From the NCBI GenBank assembly GCA_002842215.1, contig PHCC01000004.1:112007-176006 (forward strand): a DNA stretch of 64,000 nucleotides. The letters run 5' to 3'. A model generated the notes under the pieces. It did not search any database. It saw nothing but the letters and a program-made list of their open reading frames with translations, and was not told where the DNA came from. Origin of the DNA: Betaproteobacteria bacterium HGW-Betaproteobacteria-9 (GTDB lineage Bacteria; Pseudomonadota; Gammaproteobacteria; Burkholderiales; Burkholderiaceae_C). Below, piece by piece: positions 41,847 through 50,155 of this stretch. The first letter of the stretch is position 1. Each line of letters starts with the position of its first letter. The translations under genes were made by a program, and so were the position numbers.

Positions 41847-42578
41847 TCAGGGGTTGTTGGCGGGCGGCAGCGCGACGTTGACGATCTTCGGATCGGAGAG
41901 TTGGCAGTGCCAGCGGTCCCGGCGGTTCAGCAGGCCTTGCTGTTCCAGCAGGCGCAGGTTGCGTGCCACCGATTCGCGCGTGGTCGAGAGCAGCTCGGCC
42001 AGCGCCACGTGGCTGGGCAGGCGGATCAACTGGTTGCCTTGGTCCTTCGACATCAGTTGCAGGGCCCCCAGCAGTTGTTGCTGAATGCCCTTGATGCGCA
42101 TGACATGGGCCCAGTCGGCCAGATGGCCGAAAGCGTTCGAGATCATGGCGTAGACGCAGCCCAGGAAAATCCGGTCGATGACACCCAGGCGGTACAGGGC
42201 CGCGATGTCGATCACGCACAGGCGACCTGTCGAGAGCGCCCTGGCGCCGACCTGGTTGCGCTGGCCCAGCAGGGCGTAGGCGCCGATCAGCTGCCCGCGG
42301 CCAAACAATGCCACGGGTCGCTCACTGTCACCCGCCCCCTTGCGCATGGCTTTGACCATGCCCAGTTTGATGATGGCGATGTGGTCGGCCACCTCGCCCT
42401 CGACCTGCACCAGGTCCGACTTGCGGAACGGGCGTTCATGGATGACGCCCGCGAGGGTCTGGGCCGTGCTCTCGCCCACGCAGCTCATGATGCAGACCGG
42501 GCGTGTGGCGCACACCTGGCAGCGGGCCAGTTGGGCAGGAGACTTGGTGGTCCCGGTCTGGTTCTGGAGTGTTCCCAT
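41847..42578 (-). CDS. Crp/Fnr-family regulator with FNR-type cysteines
   Basis: 243 residues. N-terminal Cys20-X2-Cys23-X5-Cys29 (RCQVCATRPVC) and Cys121 (GRLCVID) fall almost exactly on the four [4Fe-4S] ligands of E. coli FNR (20, 23, 29, 122), plus an extra Cys33. A cyclic-nucleotide-fold sensor (about 45-130), long dimer helix and winged helix follow (LPSHVALAELLSTTRESVARNLRLLEQQGLL). The recognition helix has R-E-x-x-x-R like Crp, not the FNR pattern. It is probably an oxygen or redox regulator. ATG 42578; the frame is open 54 codons further upstream. Confidence 0.88.
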   Translation of the reverse strand: MGTLQNQTGTTKSPAQLARCQVCATRPVCIMSCVGESTAQTLAGVIHERPFRKSDLVQVEGEVADHIAIIKLGMVKAMRKGAGDSERPVALFGRGQLIGAYALLGQRNQVGARALSTGRLCVIDIAALYRLGVIDRIFLGCVYAMISNAFGHLADWAHVMRIKGIQQQLLGALQLMSKDQGNQLIRLPSHVALAELLSTTRESVARNLRLLEQQGLLNRRDRWHCQLSDPKIVNVALPPANNP

Positions 42579-43015
42579 CAATGTGCCTGAATCCTCGTGC
42601 AGTCGGTCTGTTCGTGCCGGGCCCTCTTTTCCCGGGAGCGTTCGGGAAACGAAAGGGGTCTGTTGTTGCCTACCTGAATTAAGCGAGCGTTTGCTTCGTG
42701 AAAATGCGGATGGCGCTCTTTGAAATGCGCTCTGGATCACTTTGTTTTTTCATTTTTCTCACTGATGAGATGGTTGCGTATTGCGGTTACTCAAGTGACG
42801 GGGAAGGCAATGGTGGGAGACCTCTCTAATTTGTGCTTGTTGGCCGCAGTGCTCTGGTTTTTTCTGCAAGGCGGGGCGATTCCGGGCCTGGTGATTTCGG
42901 CTGCCGAGGGGTGTCGCCCAGGAAATGCGTGACGCGTCACATTGGTTGCGGATGTGGAACTTTTTCTGTATCGGTTTGCTTTCACCCCCTTGTTATCTGT
43001 GTCGAAATACCGGGC
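42579..43015. other. 437-bp divergent intergenic region between the FNR-like gene and the PAS kinase
   Basis: Lower G+C than its surroundings (for example the T-rich stretch 42738-42762). I find no FNR box (TTGAT-N4-ATCAA), no clear promoter pair and no RNA gene. A 70-codon frame at 42720-42932 has no ribosome-binding site and unusual codon use; I do not call it. Confidence 0.5.
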
Positions 43016-44653
43016 ATGAACGACGCACGGGCAATCGACGACCTCACGCTGTGGCTGGGCATGCTGGAGAAAGTGGTGGACGGCAGCACCAACATGGTGG
43101 TGGTCACCGACCGCGAGCGGCGCATCAAATGGGTCAACGCCACCTACTCGCGGGTGACGGGCTGGTCTTTGCCCGAGTGCATCGGCAAGCGGCCGGGTGA
43201 ACTGCTGCATGGCCCGCAGACCAGCCCGGTGGAGCGCTCGCGCCTGGCCGTTCTCATGCGGCAGGGGCAGTCGGTTTCCAATTTCGAACTGGTCAACCAC
43301 AAGAAGTCGGGTGAGCCGTACCACGTGGCGCTGAACATCGAGCCCATTCGCGACGCCCATGGCGAGGTGTGTGCCTACCTGTCGATCCAGTCCGACATCA
43401 CGGAACGCCGTCAGCAGGAGCGCCACACCGCGGAGCTCAAGCAGCGCCTGGAGGTGGCGCAGCGCCTGGCCCGGCTGGGACGCATCGACACCGAAGTGGA
43501 GTCGGGCCGGCCCCGCTGGTCGAGTGAGGTGTTCCGCATCCTCGGCATGGCGCCGGACGGGGAACCACGCGACTTCGAGGGCTTGCTGGCGTTCGCCATG
43601 CCTGAGGACGTGGCGGATCTGCGGCGCAGTCTGGCGGCCCGGGTGGAAGCCGGCGAGGACATCGACCTGGAGTTCCGGGTCATCGGTCTGCAGGGCCAGC
43701 AATGCTGGGTGCGTTGCCGTGCCGTACCGGACTGTGCCGACGGCCGGTGCGAGTCACCGCGCAGCTGGTCGGTCCAGGACATCACGCTCTACAAGGCGCG
43801 CCTGGAAGAAAAGCGGCAGCGCAACGAAGAGCTGAACCAGCTGGTGCTGGCGCGCACCCGCAAGCTGGAAGCGTCGAGCCGGGCGCTCGAAGAGTTCTCT
43901 TGCGCACTCTCGCACGACCTGCGTTCACCCCTGCGCCACGTGGCTGGTCTGGCCCAGCTGATCCGGGAGAACCTGGCCTCGGGCTCGGTCGACGAGTGTC
44001 TGACCTACTGCGACCGCATCACGCAGGCCGCCGGCCGGATGCAGAACCTGATCGAGGGCTTGCTGTCGTTCTCGCGCATGGGGAACGAAGGCCTGAACAT
44101 CGAACGCGTCGATCTGGATGCGATGTTGCGCGAGGTGGTGGTGGATCTGCACGACGACGCGGGCTTGCGCAACATCCAGTGGCGCATCGCGCCAGACTTG
44201 CCGGCGATCCAGGGCGACGCGGTGCTTCTGCGTGAGGTCTGGGTCAACCTGCTGGACAACGCACTCAAATACACCGGGCATCGCGACATCAGCGAGGTCG
44301 AGATCGGCTGGCACCCGCACCAGGAGGGTCGGGTGTTCTTTGTGCGAGACAACGGCATCGGGTTCGATCCGGAACACGCCCACAAGCTGTTCGGCATGTT
44401 CCAGCGGCTGCACCGCGAGCCCCAGTTCCAGGGTGAAGGCATCGGCCTGGCCCTGGTGCGCCGCATTGTCGAGAGCCATGGCGGGCGCATCTGGGCGACT
44501 TCGAAAGTTGATCAGGGCGCCACGTTCTATTTCCAGCTGCCGGACGAGGCGGACAGCGCCGTGCCCTCGGACTGGGGCGTGCTCGACAGCGCGCACGCCA
44601 TCGGGGGGCGGGGCCAGAGTCCGCAGGCACGCGAACGGAGCCTGCAAGGCTGA
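43016..44653 (+). CDS. Soluble PAS-PAS histidine kinase
   Basis: 545 residues with no transmembrane helix. PAS 1 at about 18-130 (DGSTNMVVVTDRERRIKWVNATYSRVTGW) looks LOV-like, but the photoactive Cys position reads GKRPGELLHG, so it cannot form the flavin-Cys adduct. PAS 2 (PAS_3-like) at about 150-265. Coiled coil (LEEKRQRNEELNQLVLARTRKLEAS), HisKA with His in LSHDLRSPLRHV, then HATPase with NLLDNALKYTG, DNGIGFD and GEGIGLALVRRI. There is no receiver domain and no cognate regulator nearby. It senses a cytoplasmic signal; the output partner is unknown. Confidence 0.9.
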   Translation: MNDARAIDDLTLWLGMLEKVVDGSTNMVVVTDRERRIKWVNATYSRVTGWSLPECIGKRPGELLHGPQTSPVERSRLAVLMRQGQSVSNFELVNHKKSGEPYHVALNIEPIRDAHGEVCAYLSIQSDITERRQQERHTAELKQRLEVAQRLARLGRIDTEVESGRPRWSSEVFRILGMAPDGEPRDFEGLLAFAMPEDVADLRRSLAARVEAGEDIDLEFRVIGLQGQQCWVRCRAVPDCADGRCESPRSWSVQDITLYKARLEEKRQRNEELNQLVLARTRKLEASSRALEEFSCALSHDLRSPLRHVAGLAQLIRENLASGSVDECLTYCDRITQAAGRMQNLIEGLLSFSRMGNEGLNIERVDLDAMLREVVVDLHDDAGLRNIQWRIAPDLPAIQGDAVLLREVWVNLLDNALKYTGHRDISEVEIGWHPHQEGRVFFVRDNGIGFDPEHAHKLFGMFQRLHREPQFQGEGIGLALVRRIVESHGGRIWATSKVDQGATFYFQLPDEADSAVPSDWGVLDSAHAIGGRGQSPQARERSLQG

Positions 44654-44662
44654 GGGCCGCTC

Positions 44663-47600
44663 TCAGGCCGCGGCTCGCCGCCGCCTGTGCCACCAACGGC
44701 GTGCCGGGCGGGCCGCTTTCGGGCGCATGAAACCCAGGTAGAGCAGCGGCACCACGAACAGCGTGAGCACGGTGGAGAACGCGAGGCCCCAGACGATGCT
44801 GGCCGCCACGGGGCCCCAGAGCAGGCTCTGGCCGCCCAGGCCAAACGCCAGCGAAAACAGGCCGCCGATGGTCGTGGTGGTGGTGATCAGGATCGGCACC
44901 ACGCGCCGCCGGCTGGCCTGGATGATGGCGTGGATGGTGCTCATGCCGCGCTGCATGCGGTCGTTGGCGGCGTCGATCAGCACGATGGCCGAGTTGACCG
45001 CGATGCCGGTGAGCGCGATCACGCCGTAGAGCGTGTAGAGCGAGAGCGGGTTGTTCGAGATCGCCAGGCCAAACGCCACGCCGGTGAATGCCAGCGGCAC
45101 GGTGACCAGGATCATCAACGGCTGCCAGTAGCTCTTGAACTGCGCGGCAAGGATCAGGTAGATCAGACCCACGCCCAGCAGGAACAGCACCTGCATCGAG
45201 TCCAGGCTTTCTTCGATGTCTTCGAGCTCGCCCGAGAAGTCGAGGTCGATGCCGGGGTGCTGCGCGCGGATCTTTTCCCACTCGGCCTTGACGATGGCGT
45301 TGGCCACCGTGGTGTCGGTGATGGCCTTGTCGAGGTTGGCTTCCACCGTGGTGGTGCGGCGCAGGTTGTGGTGGCGGATGAAGCCGCGGCCCGGTGTGGC
45401 CTCGGCCTGCACCAGGGCACCGAGGCGGGTGGTCTGCCCGTTGGGCAGGGCGATGGGTTCGTCGAGCAGGCTGGCTGGATCGACACGCAGGTTGTCGGCC
45501 TCGCGCAGGGCCTGGTCGGAGCGCACGCGCAGTTCGATCTTGTCGCCGCCGTCGCGGGTGAAGGCGACGACCTCGCCATCCACGCTCAGGCGTACCAGCC
45601 GTGCCACGAGTGCGGCGTTGAGGCCGGCATCGCGAACGGCATCGGGGTCCAGTTGCAACTGCAGCTGGGCACGGCCGGGCTGGTTGTCGTCCTGCACATC
45701 CTTGGCGCCGGGTATGGCCGCCACGATGGTCTTCAGGGCATCGGCCGCACGCTGGATCGGCTCGAACTCGTCACCGCGCACCTTGATGCTGATGGCCTTG
45801 CCCGCCGGCGGGCCGCCGGCGAGGGCGGTGAAGCTCTTGCGGCCGGGTCCGGGCAGGTTCTCGATGGTCGTGCGCATGTCCTCGATCACGGTCATGACCT
45901 CGCGCGAGCCGTCGGTGCGCGGGTTGAGCGAGACAAACACCTGGCCGTACAGGTCGCCGTAGACCGGTTCGGTCTCGGTGAACTTGAGGCCGGCGGTGCT
46001 GGTCACGGCGCGCGCTTCGCCGTCCAGACCCACGCCACGCAGTTGCGCGCGCACCGCGGCTTCGACGCGCTGGGTTTCGGCCAGGGTGTCTTCCAGCGCC
46101 GCGGTCTGGGGCATGTCGACGTTGACATAGAAGGCGCGTATCGGATCGAAGGCAAAAAACTGCACGCGGATGATGCCGGTCGCCATCAGGGCCACCGCCG
46201 CGGCCACCGCGGTCACGCCCACGAGGGCGAAGCGCTTCGGTCGGCGCAGGGCATAACCCAGCGCCTGCCCGTAGCGCAGGCGGATGCCGCGGTTGAAGCG
46301 TTCGCGCCAGGCCTGCACGCGCGAAGGGCGATCAAAGCGCACACCGATCGCGGTCACGTGCACGGGCATCATCCAGAACGCCTCGATCAGCGAGATCGCC
46401 AGCGCCAGTGTGACCACGAAGGGGATCACGAACATGAACTTGCCCATGATGCCGGGCAGCAGCATGAGCGGCAGGAAGGCCGCCATGGTGGTGGCCACCG
46501 AAGCCACCACGGGTTTCCACACTTCGCCGATGGCGTCCAGGCTCGCGGCCAGGGCCTGCTGGCCACGCTCCATGCGGTAGTAGATGGACTCGACGACCAC
46601 CACCGCGTCGTCCACCAGCATGCCCAGCGCGATCACCACGCCCAGCAGCACCGACACGTTGACCGTGTGGCCCAGGGTGCCCAGCACGGCGAAGGTGCCG
46701 AGCAGTGAAAACGGGATGCCCATGGTCACCAGCAGGCCGATGCGCCAGCCCAGGAACACCCAGCACACCGCCAGCACCATCAGCATGCCCACCAGGGCGT
46801 TGGTTTCCATGACACCGATGGCGTCGCGCGTGGGCACGGTCTGGTCGTCGGTCAGCACGAGCCTCAGCCCCGACGCTTCGAGCACGCTGTTCTGGTTCTG
46901 GATGTAGGTCTTGAGCGCGTCGACGAGGTCCAGGGTGTTGGTGCCCGACTTCTTGGTCACGGCCAGCGAGATGGCGCTCTGACCATCGGCCGCGGCGTAT
47001 TGCGCCGCCGGTGCGCGTGCGCGTTCAATGCGGGCCACCTCGCCCAGCCGCGCGGCCACGCCGGGACGCTGGGCCGAGGTGACGGGCAGGCCTTCGAGTG
47101 CCTGCGGATCGGTCATCACGCCTTTGACGCTGATGGACCAGGCGCCGCCCTGGGTTTTGAGCGTGCCGCCGGAGGTGTCGCGCCACCACGCGGCCACCGC
47201 GTCGGCCACGTCGGAGGCGAGCAGGCCGCGCGCGGCCAGCGCCTGGGCGTTGGGGCTGATGAGGATTTCCGGGTCGCGCAGGCCCGAGGCGTAGACCTGG
47301 TCCACACCGGTGATGCGCTCCAGGTCCGCCTTGATGCGCCGCGCGTTGACTCGCAGGGTTTCGTCGTCGGCCTGGCCCATCAGCATCAGCGCGGCGGTGG
47401 GGAAGCCATTGCTGGTGGTGATCTCCAGAATCATCGGGTCTTTGGCTTCGCGCGGCAGCTCGCTGGTGGCCTTGTTCTGGATTTCGCGCCGCAGGTCGGC
47501 CATGCGCTTGTCGAAGGTGCGCTCGTTGATCTCGCGAAAGCGCACCAGCATGCTGGAGATGTTCTCGCGCGAACTGGAGATGACGAAGCGCACGTCGGCC

Positions 47601-47821
47601 ACGCCCTTGATCGCGTCTTCCAGCGGGTTGGTGACCAGTCGCTCGACCTCTTCGGCGCTGGCGCCCGGCAGCACCGCGGTGACGCTGACCCAGTTGAAGT
47701 TGATCTCGGGGTCCTGCTCGCGCGGCATGGTGTTGTAGCTGACCAGCCCGAGCAGCATCACCACCACAAAGGCGATGTTGGCCAGCGGGTGGTTGGTGAG
47801 GAGGGCGCGCATGAATTTCAT
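44663..47821 (-). CDS. RND efflux permease (first system)
   Basis: 1052 residues with 12 predicted helices and two large periplasmic loops. N terminus ALLTNHPLANIAFVVVMLLG; helix 4 has the proton-relay pair in IALGMLVDDAVVVVES; conserved PREQDPEINF and GELEDIEESL segments suggest the AcrB/hydrophobe-amphiphile-like group rather than the metal (CzcA) group. It works with the adaptor encoded 13 bases upstream; no outer-membrane factor is in the window. It converges on the PAS kinase gene 9 bases away. Confidence 0.93.
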   Translation of the reverse strand: MKFMRALLTNHPLANIAFVVVMLLGLVSYNTMPREQDPEINFNWVSVTAVLPGASAEEVERLVTNPLEDAIKGVADVRFVISSSRENISSMLVRFREINERTFDKRMADLRREIQNKATSELPREAKDPMILEITTSNGFPTAALMLMGQADDETLRVNARRIKADLERITGVDQVYASGLRDPEILISPNAQALAARGLLASDVADAVAAWWRDTSGGTLKTQGGAWSISVKGVMTDPQALEGLPVTSAQRPGVAARLGEVARIERARAPAAQYAAADGQSAISLAVTKKSGTNTLDLVDALKTYIQNQNSVLEASGLRLVLTDDQTVPTRDAIGVMETNALVGMLMVLAVCWVFLGWRIGLLVTMGIPFSLLGTFAVLGTLGHTVNVSVLLGVVIALGMLVDDAVVVVESIYYRMERGQQALAASLDAIGEVWKPVVASVATTMAAFLPLMLLPGIMGKFMFVIPFVVTLALAISLIEAFWMMPVHVTAIGVRFDRPSRVQAWRERFNRGIRLRYGQALGYALRRPKRFALVGVTAVAAAVALMATGIIRVQFFAFDPIRAFYVNVDMPQTAALEDTLAETQRVEAAVRAQLRGVGLDGEARAVTSTAGLKFTETEPVYGDLYGQVFVSLNPRTDGSREVMTVIEDMRTTIENLPGPGRKSFTALAGGPPAGKAISIKVRGDEFEPIQRAADALKTIVAAIPGAKDVQDDNQPGRAQLQLQLDPDAVRDAGLNAALVARLVRLSVDGEVVAFTRDGGDKIELRVRSDQALREADNLRVDPASLLDEPIALPNGQTTRLGALVQAEATPGRGFIRHHNLRRTTTVEANLDKAITDTTVANAIVKAEWEKIRAQHPGIDLDFSGELEDIEESLDSMQVLFLLGVGLIYLILAAQFKSYWQPLMILVTVPLAFTGVAFGLAISNNPLSLYTLYGVIALTGIAVNSAIVLIDAANDRMQRGMSTIHAIIQASRRRVVPILITTTTTIGGLFSLAFGLGGQSLLWGPVAASIVWGLAFSTVLTLFVVPLLYLGFMRPKAARPARRWWHRRRRAAA

Positions 47822-47834
47822 GGGGCGTCCTGGT

Positions 47835-48941
47835 TCAGTTCGCCGAACGGCCGCTGACCGGCTTCACCTCGATGGCCACGCCCGGTTGCAGCGCGGCCTG
47901 GCCATTCACCACCACCAGCGTGTCGCCGCCCAGCGTGGCGGGCAGGGGCGAGGCCCGGCCTTCCTGGGCGCCCGGCACGGTGACGAAACGGGCCGTGGCC
48001 TGCGCACCGCTGCCCTGTTGCACGAACACCCCCAGGCCGCCATTGCGGCGCACCATGAGGGCTGGCGGCAGGTGCGGCCGCGACTCGCGCCAGCGCAGCG
48101 TGCCGCTGGTGCCGGCAGGCGGTGGCGAAACGTCGGCGGTCTGCGCAAAGGCCAGGCGCGCGGTCTGGGTGCGTGCCGGCGCGCTCAGCGTACTGCCCAC
48201 GCGCAGCAGCTTCACCGGCACAGCCTCCCCGGTGGTCACGAACCTCAGCTCGCTGCCGGCGCGCAGGCCGGGCACGTCGGCCGGGCTGAGCGTGGCCTGC
48301 AGCTCCGCCGCACCCGATTCGCTGAGCACGTAGAGCACGCTGCCGGGTGCCACCGCTTCGCCGGTCTGCGCCAGCCGCTCTTTGACGCTGCCGGCGAAAG
48401 GCGCGCGCAACGTGGTCTTGGCCAGCTGGCGCTGGGCGGTGGCGAGCTGGGCGCGGCTGGCGCTGACTTCGGTCTGCGCCAGCGTCGCTTCGGTCTCGCG
48501 CTGGGCCAGTGCCTCCTTCGAGAAAAATCCCTGGGCGACCAGATCGCGCGAGCGCTGCAGCTGCGCCTGCGCCAGTTTCAGGCGCGCCTGGGTGGCGTCG
48601 AGTGCGGCCTGGGCGCGCTGCACGGCCAGCTCGGCGTCGCGCGGATCGATCTGCGCCAGCACCTGGCCGCGCGCGACCTGGGCGCCCACATCGGCGGTCC
48701 AGCGCAGCAAGGTGCCCGAGACCTCGGCGGAGAGCTTCGATTCGTTGCGCGCGATCACATGGGCCGGCGCTTCGCGCTCGGGCTGGATCCAGACGGTGTC
48801 CAGCCGGACCACGCCCACGCTGGTGCGGGCCGGCACCGCCGGCTGCGGGGCCGGTTCGGGGCTCTGCTGTGCCCAGCCGGGCAGGGACAGGCAGCAACCG
48901 AGCAGGGCAGCGACCAGGGTCGGGTGTTGAAAGCGTCGCAT
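47835..48941 (-). CDS. RND periplasmic adaptor (first system)
   Basis: 368 residues with a signal peptide ending SLPGWAQQ and no lipobox. Adaptor layout: barrel-sandwich half (ESKLSAEVSGTLLRWTADVGAQVARGQVLAQID), a helical hairpin (AELAVQRAQAALDATQARLKLAQAQLQRSRDLV), second half (LAKTTLRAPFAGSVKERLAQTGEAV), then beta-barrel. It lies between hpnC and the pump gene, all on the minus strand, with 59- and 13-bp gaps. Confidence 0.92.
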   Translation of the reverse strand: MRRFQHPTLVAALLGCCLSLPGWAQQSPEPAPQPAVPARTSVGVVRLDTVWIQPEREAPAHVIARNESKLSAEVSGTLLRWTADVGAQVARGQVLAQIDPRDAELAVQRAQAALDATQARLKLAQAQLQRSRDLVAQGFFSKEALAQRETEATLAQTEVSASRAQLATAQRQLAKTTLRAPFAGSVKERLAQTGEAVAPGSVLYVLSESGAAELQATLSPADVPGLRAGSELRFVTTGEAVPVKLLRVGSTLSAPARTQTARLAFAQTADVSPPPAGTSGTLRWRESRPHLPPALMVRRNGGLGVFVQQGSGAQATARFVTVPGAQEGRASPLPATLGGDTLVVVNGQAALQPGVAIEVKPVSGRSAN

Positions 48942-49000
48942 GGCGATTTCCTGGAAGGGCGAGCGGGGGTTCGGGTTCATGGGGGCGGATCCGTTGGGGG

Positions 49001-49918
49001 TCAGCGCATGCACAGGGCGCGCCAGAGCAGCCGGGGCAGGTCCAGGGCACCCACCCGGGGGCGTTGCTGCCAGCTGCGGTGCTGCAGGGCGGCGATCTTG
49101 TCGAGGACGAGCAGACCACCTTGCACGACCAGCCGCAACTCCCAGCCGGCGCGCCCAGGGATGCGCAGGGCGAGTGGCGCTCCCTGCTGCATGAGGGCGC
49201 GTGCCTGGGCGCAGAGGGTGGCGACCGCCTGCGCCATGCGCACCTGGGTGGCGGCATCGGAGCTGGCACTGGCGTCGAAGGCTTCGCGCGGCAGGCCGTG
49301 GCGCTGCAGCAGGTCGGTGGGCAGGTAGTGGCGCTGGCGTGGCAGGTCCACGCTGATGTCCTGCCAGAAGTTGATGAGTTGCAGCGCGCTGCAGATCTGG
49401 TCGCTCCGGGCGAGCGAGGGGGCGTCGCCCACGCCATACAGGTGCAGCAGCAGCCGGCCCACCGGGTTGGCCGAGAGGCGGCAGTAGTCCAGCAGCTCGG
49501 CGGTGTCGGCGTAGTGGTGCCCGGCGGCGGTGTGGCGCACGTCCTGTTCGAAGGCGCTGATAAGGTCGTGCAGCAGATTTGCCGGCAGGTTGTTCTGTTG
49601 GATCGCCTCGCGCAGCGGCGCGAAAACGCCATTCCATCGGGCGGGGAGGGGCTCGCCGCTGGTGAGGCTCGCTTGCAGCGCCTGCCGGTAGGCGGCGAGT
49701 TCGGCCAGGCGTTGCGTGGCATCGGCGTCGCCTTCGTCGGCAATGTCGTCGGCCGTGCGGGCGAAGTGGTAGATGGCCATCACGGCGGGGCGCAGGGCAG
49801 GCGGGCACAGCAGCGAAGCGACCGGGAAGTTTTCATAGTGCCCGACGCCGGCAGACAGCGGCGCAGCGCCCGGGAGGGGCGCGGTGGTGGTTTCGGCGGT
49901 CCGGGGCAGATGGGTCAT
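49001..49918 (-). CDS. hpnC: Hydroxysqualene synthase
   Basis: 305 residues. Squalene-synthase fold with HFARTADDIADEGD (first Asp-rich motif, about 54-67) and INFWQDISVDLPRQRHYLP (second). The opening GVGHYENFPVASLLCPPALRPAV is typical of HpnC, which turns presqualene diphosphate into hydroxysqualene. Here it is separated by 8 kb from hpnDE and followed by an RND adaptor and pump gene. I took ATG 49918; an in-frame start 63 bases upstream also exists. Confidence 0.92.
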   Translation of the reverse strand: MTHLPRTAETTTAPLPGAAPLSAGVGHYENFPVASLLCPPALRPAVMAIYHFARTADDIADEGDADATQRLAELAAYRQALQASLTSGEPLPARWNGVFAPLREAIQQNNLPANLLHDLISAFEQDVRHTAAGHHYADTAELLDYCRLSANPVGRLLLHLYGVGDAPSLARSDQICSALQLINFWQDISVDLPRQRHYLPTDLLQRHGLPREAFDASASSDAATQVRMAQAVATLCAQARALMQQGAPLALRIPGRAGWELRLVVQGGLLVLDKIAALQHRSWQQRPRVGALDLPRLLWRALCMR

Positions 49919-50047
49919 GGGCGCTCGGCAGGGTGGCGTTTCAGGGCGGGTGTCAGGCCTGCCAGTGTCTGGGGACACCAAAGGACCGCATTGTGCAGAG
50001 TGTCGGCTGCTCCGGGCGCCCCGGCGTCCCTCGATTGAACTACAATT

Positions 50048-50073
50048 TTGATTACTAACCGGTCAGTCATTAA
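50048..50073. promoter_or_regulatory. TetR-type operator before the second RND operon
   Basis: A 26-bp imperfect palindrome (TTGATTACTAACC / GGTCAGTCATTAA, 10 of 13 positions paired) centred on ACCGGT. The ACT-N-ACCGGT-N-AGT layout resembles operators of TetR-family efflux repressors. A TACAAT at 50041-50046 lies at its edge. No tetR-like gene is in the window. Confidence 0.55.
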
Positions 50074-50155
50074 CTCGGACGCGTCGGATCACAGGATTCG
50101 GTGCCCCAGTTTTTAAGCATTTCCCTGCCTGATTTCAACGGAACTTTGCAACGTC

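Noticed and set aside
42720..42932. 70-codon frame in the divergent region between the FNR-like and PAS-kinase genes
   Set aside because: No Shine-Dalgarno sequence, codon use unlike the neighbours, and no family resemblance, although it has two hydrophobic stretches.
42579..43015. Search for an FNR box controlling the FNR-like gene or the PAS kinase
   Set aside because: No TTGAT-N4-ATCAA or close variant is seen; the regulator may use a different site.
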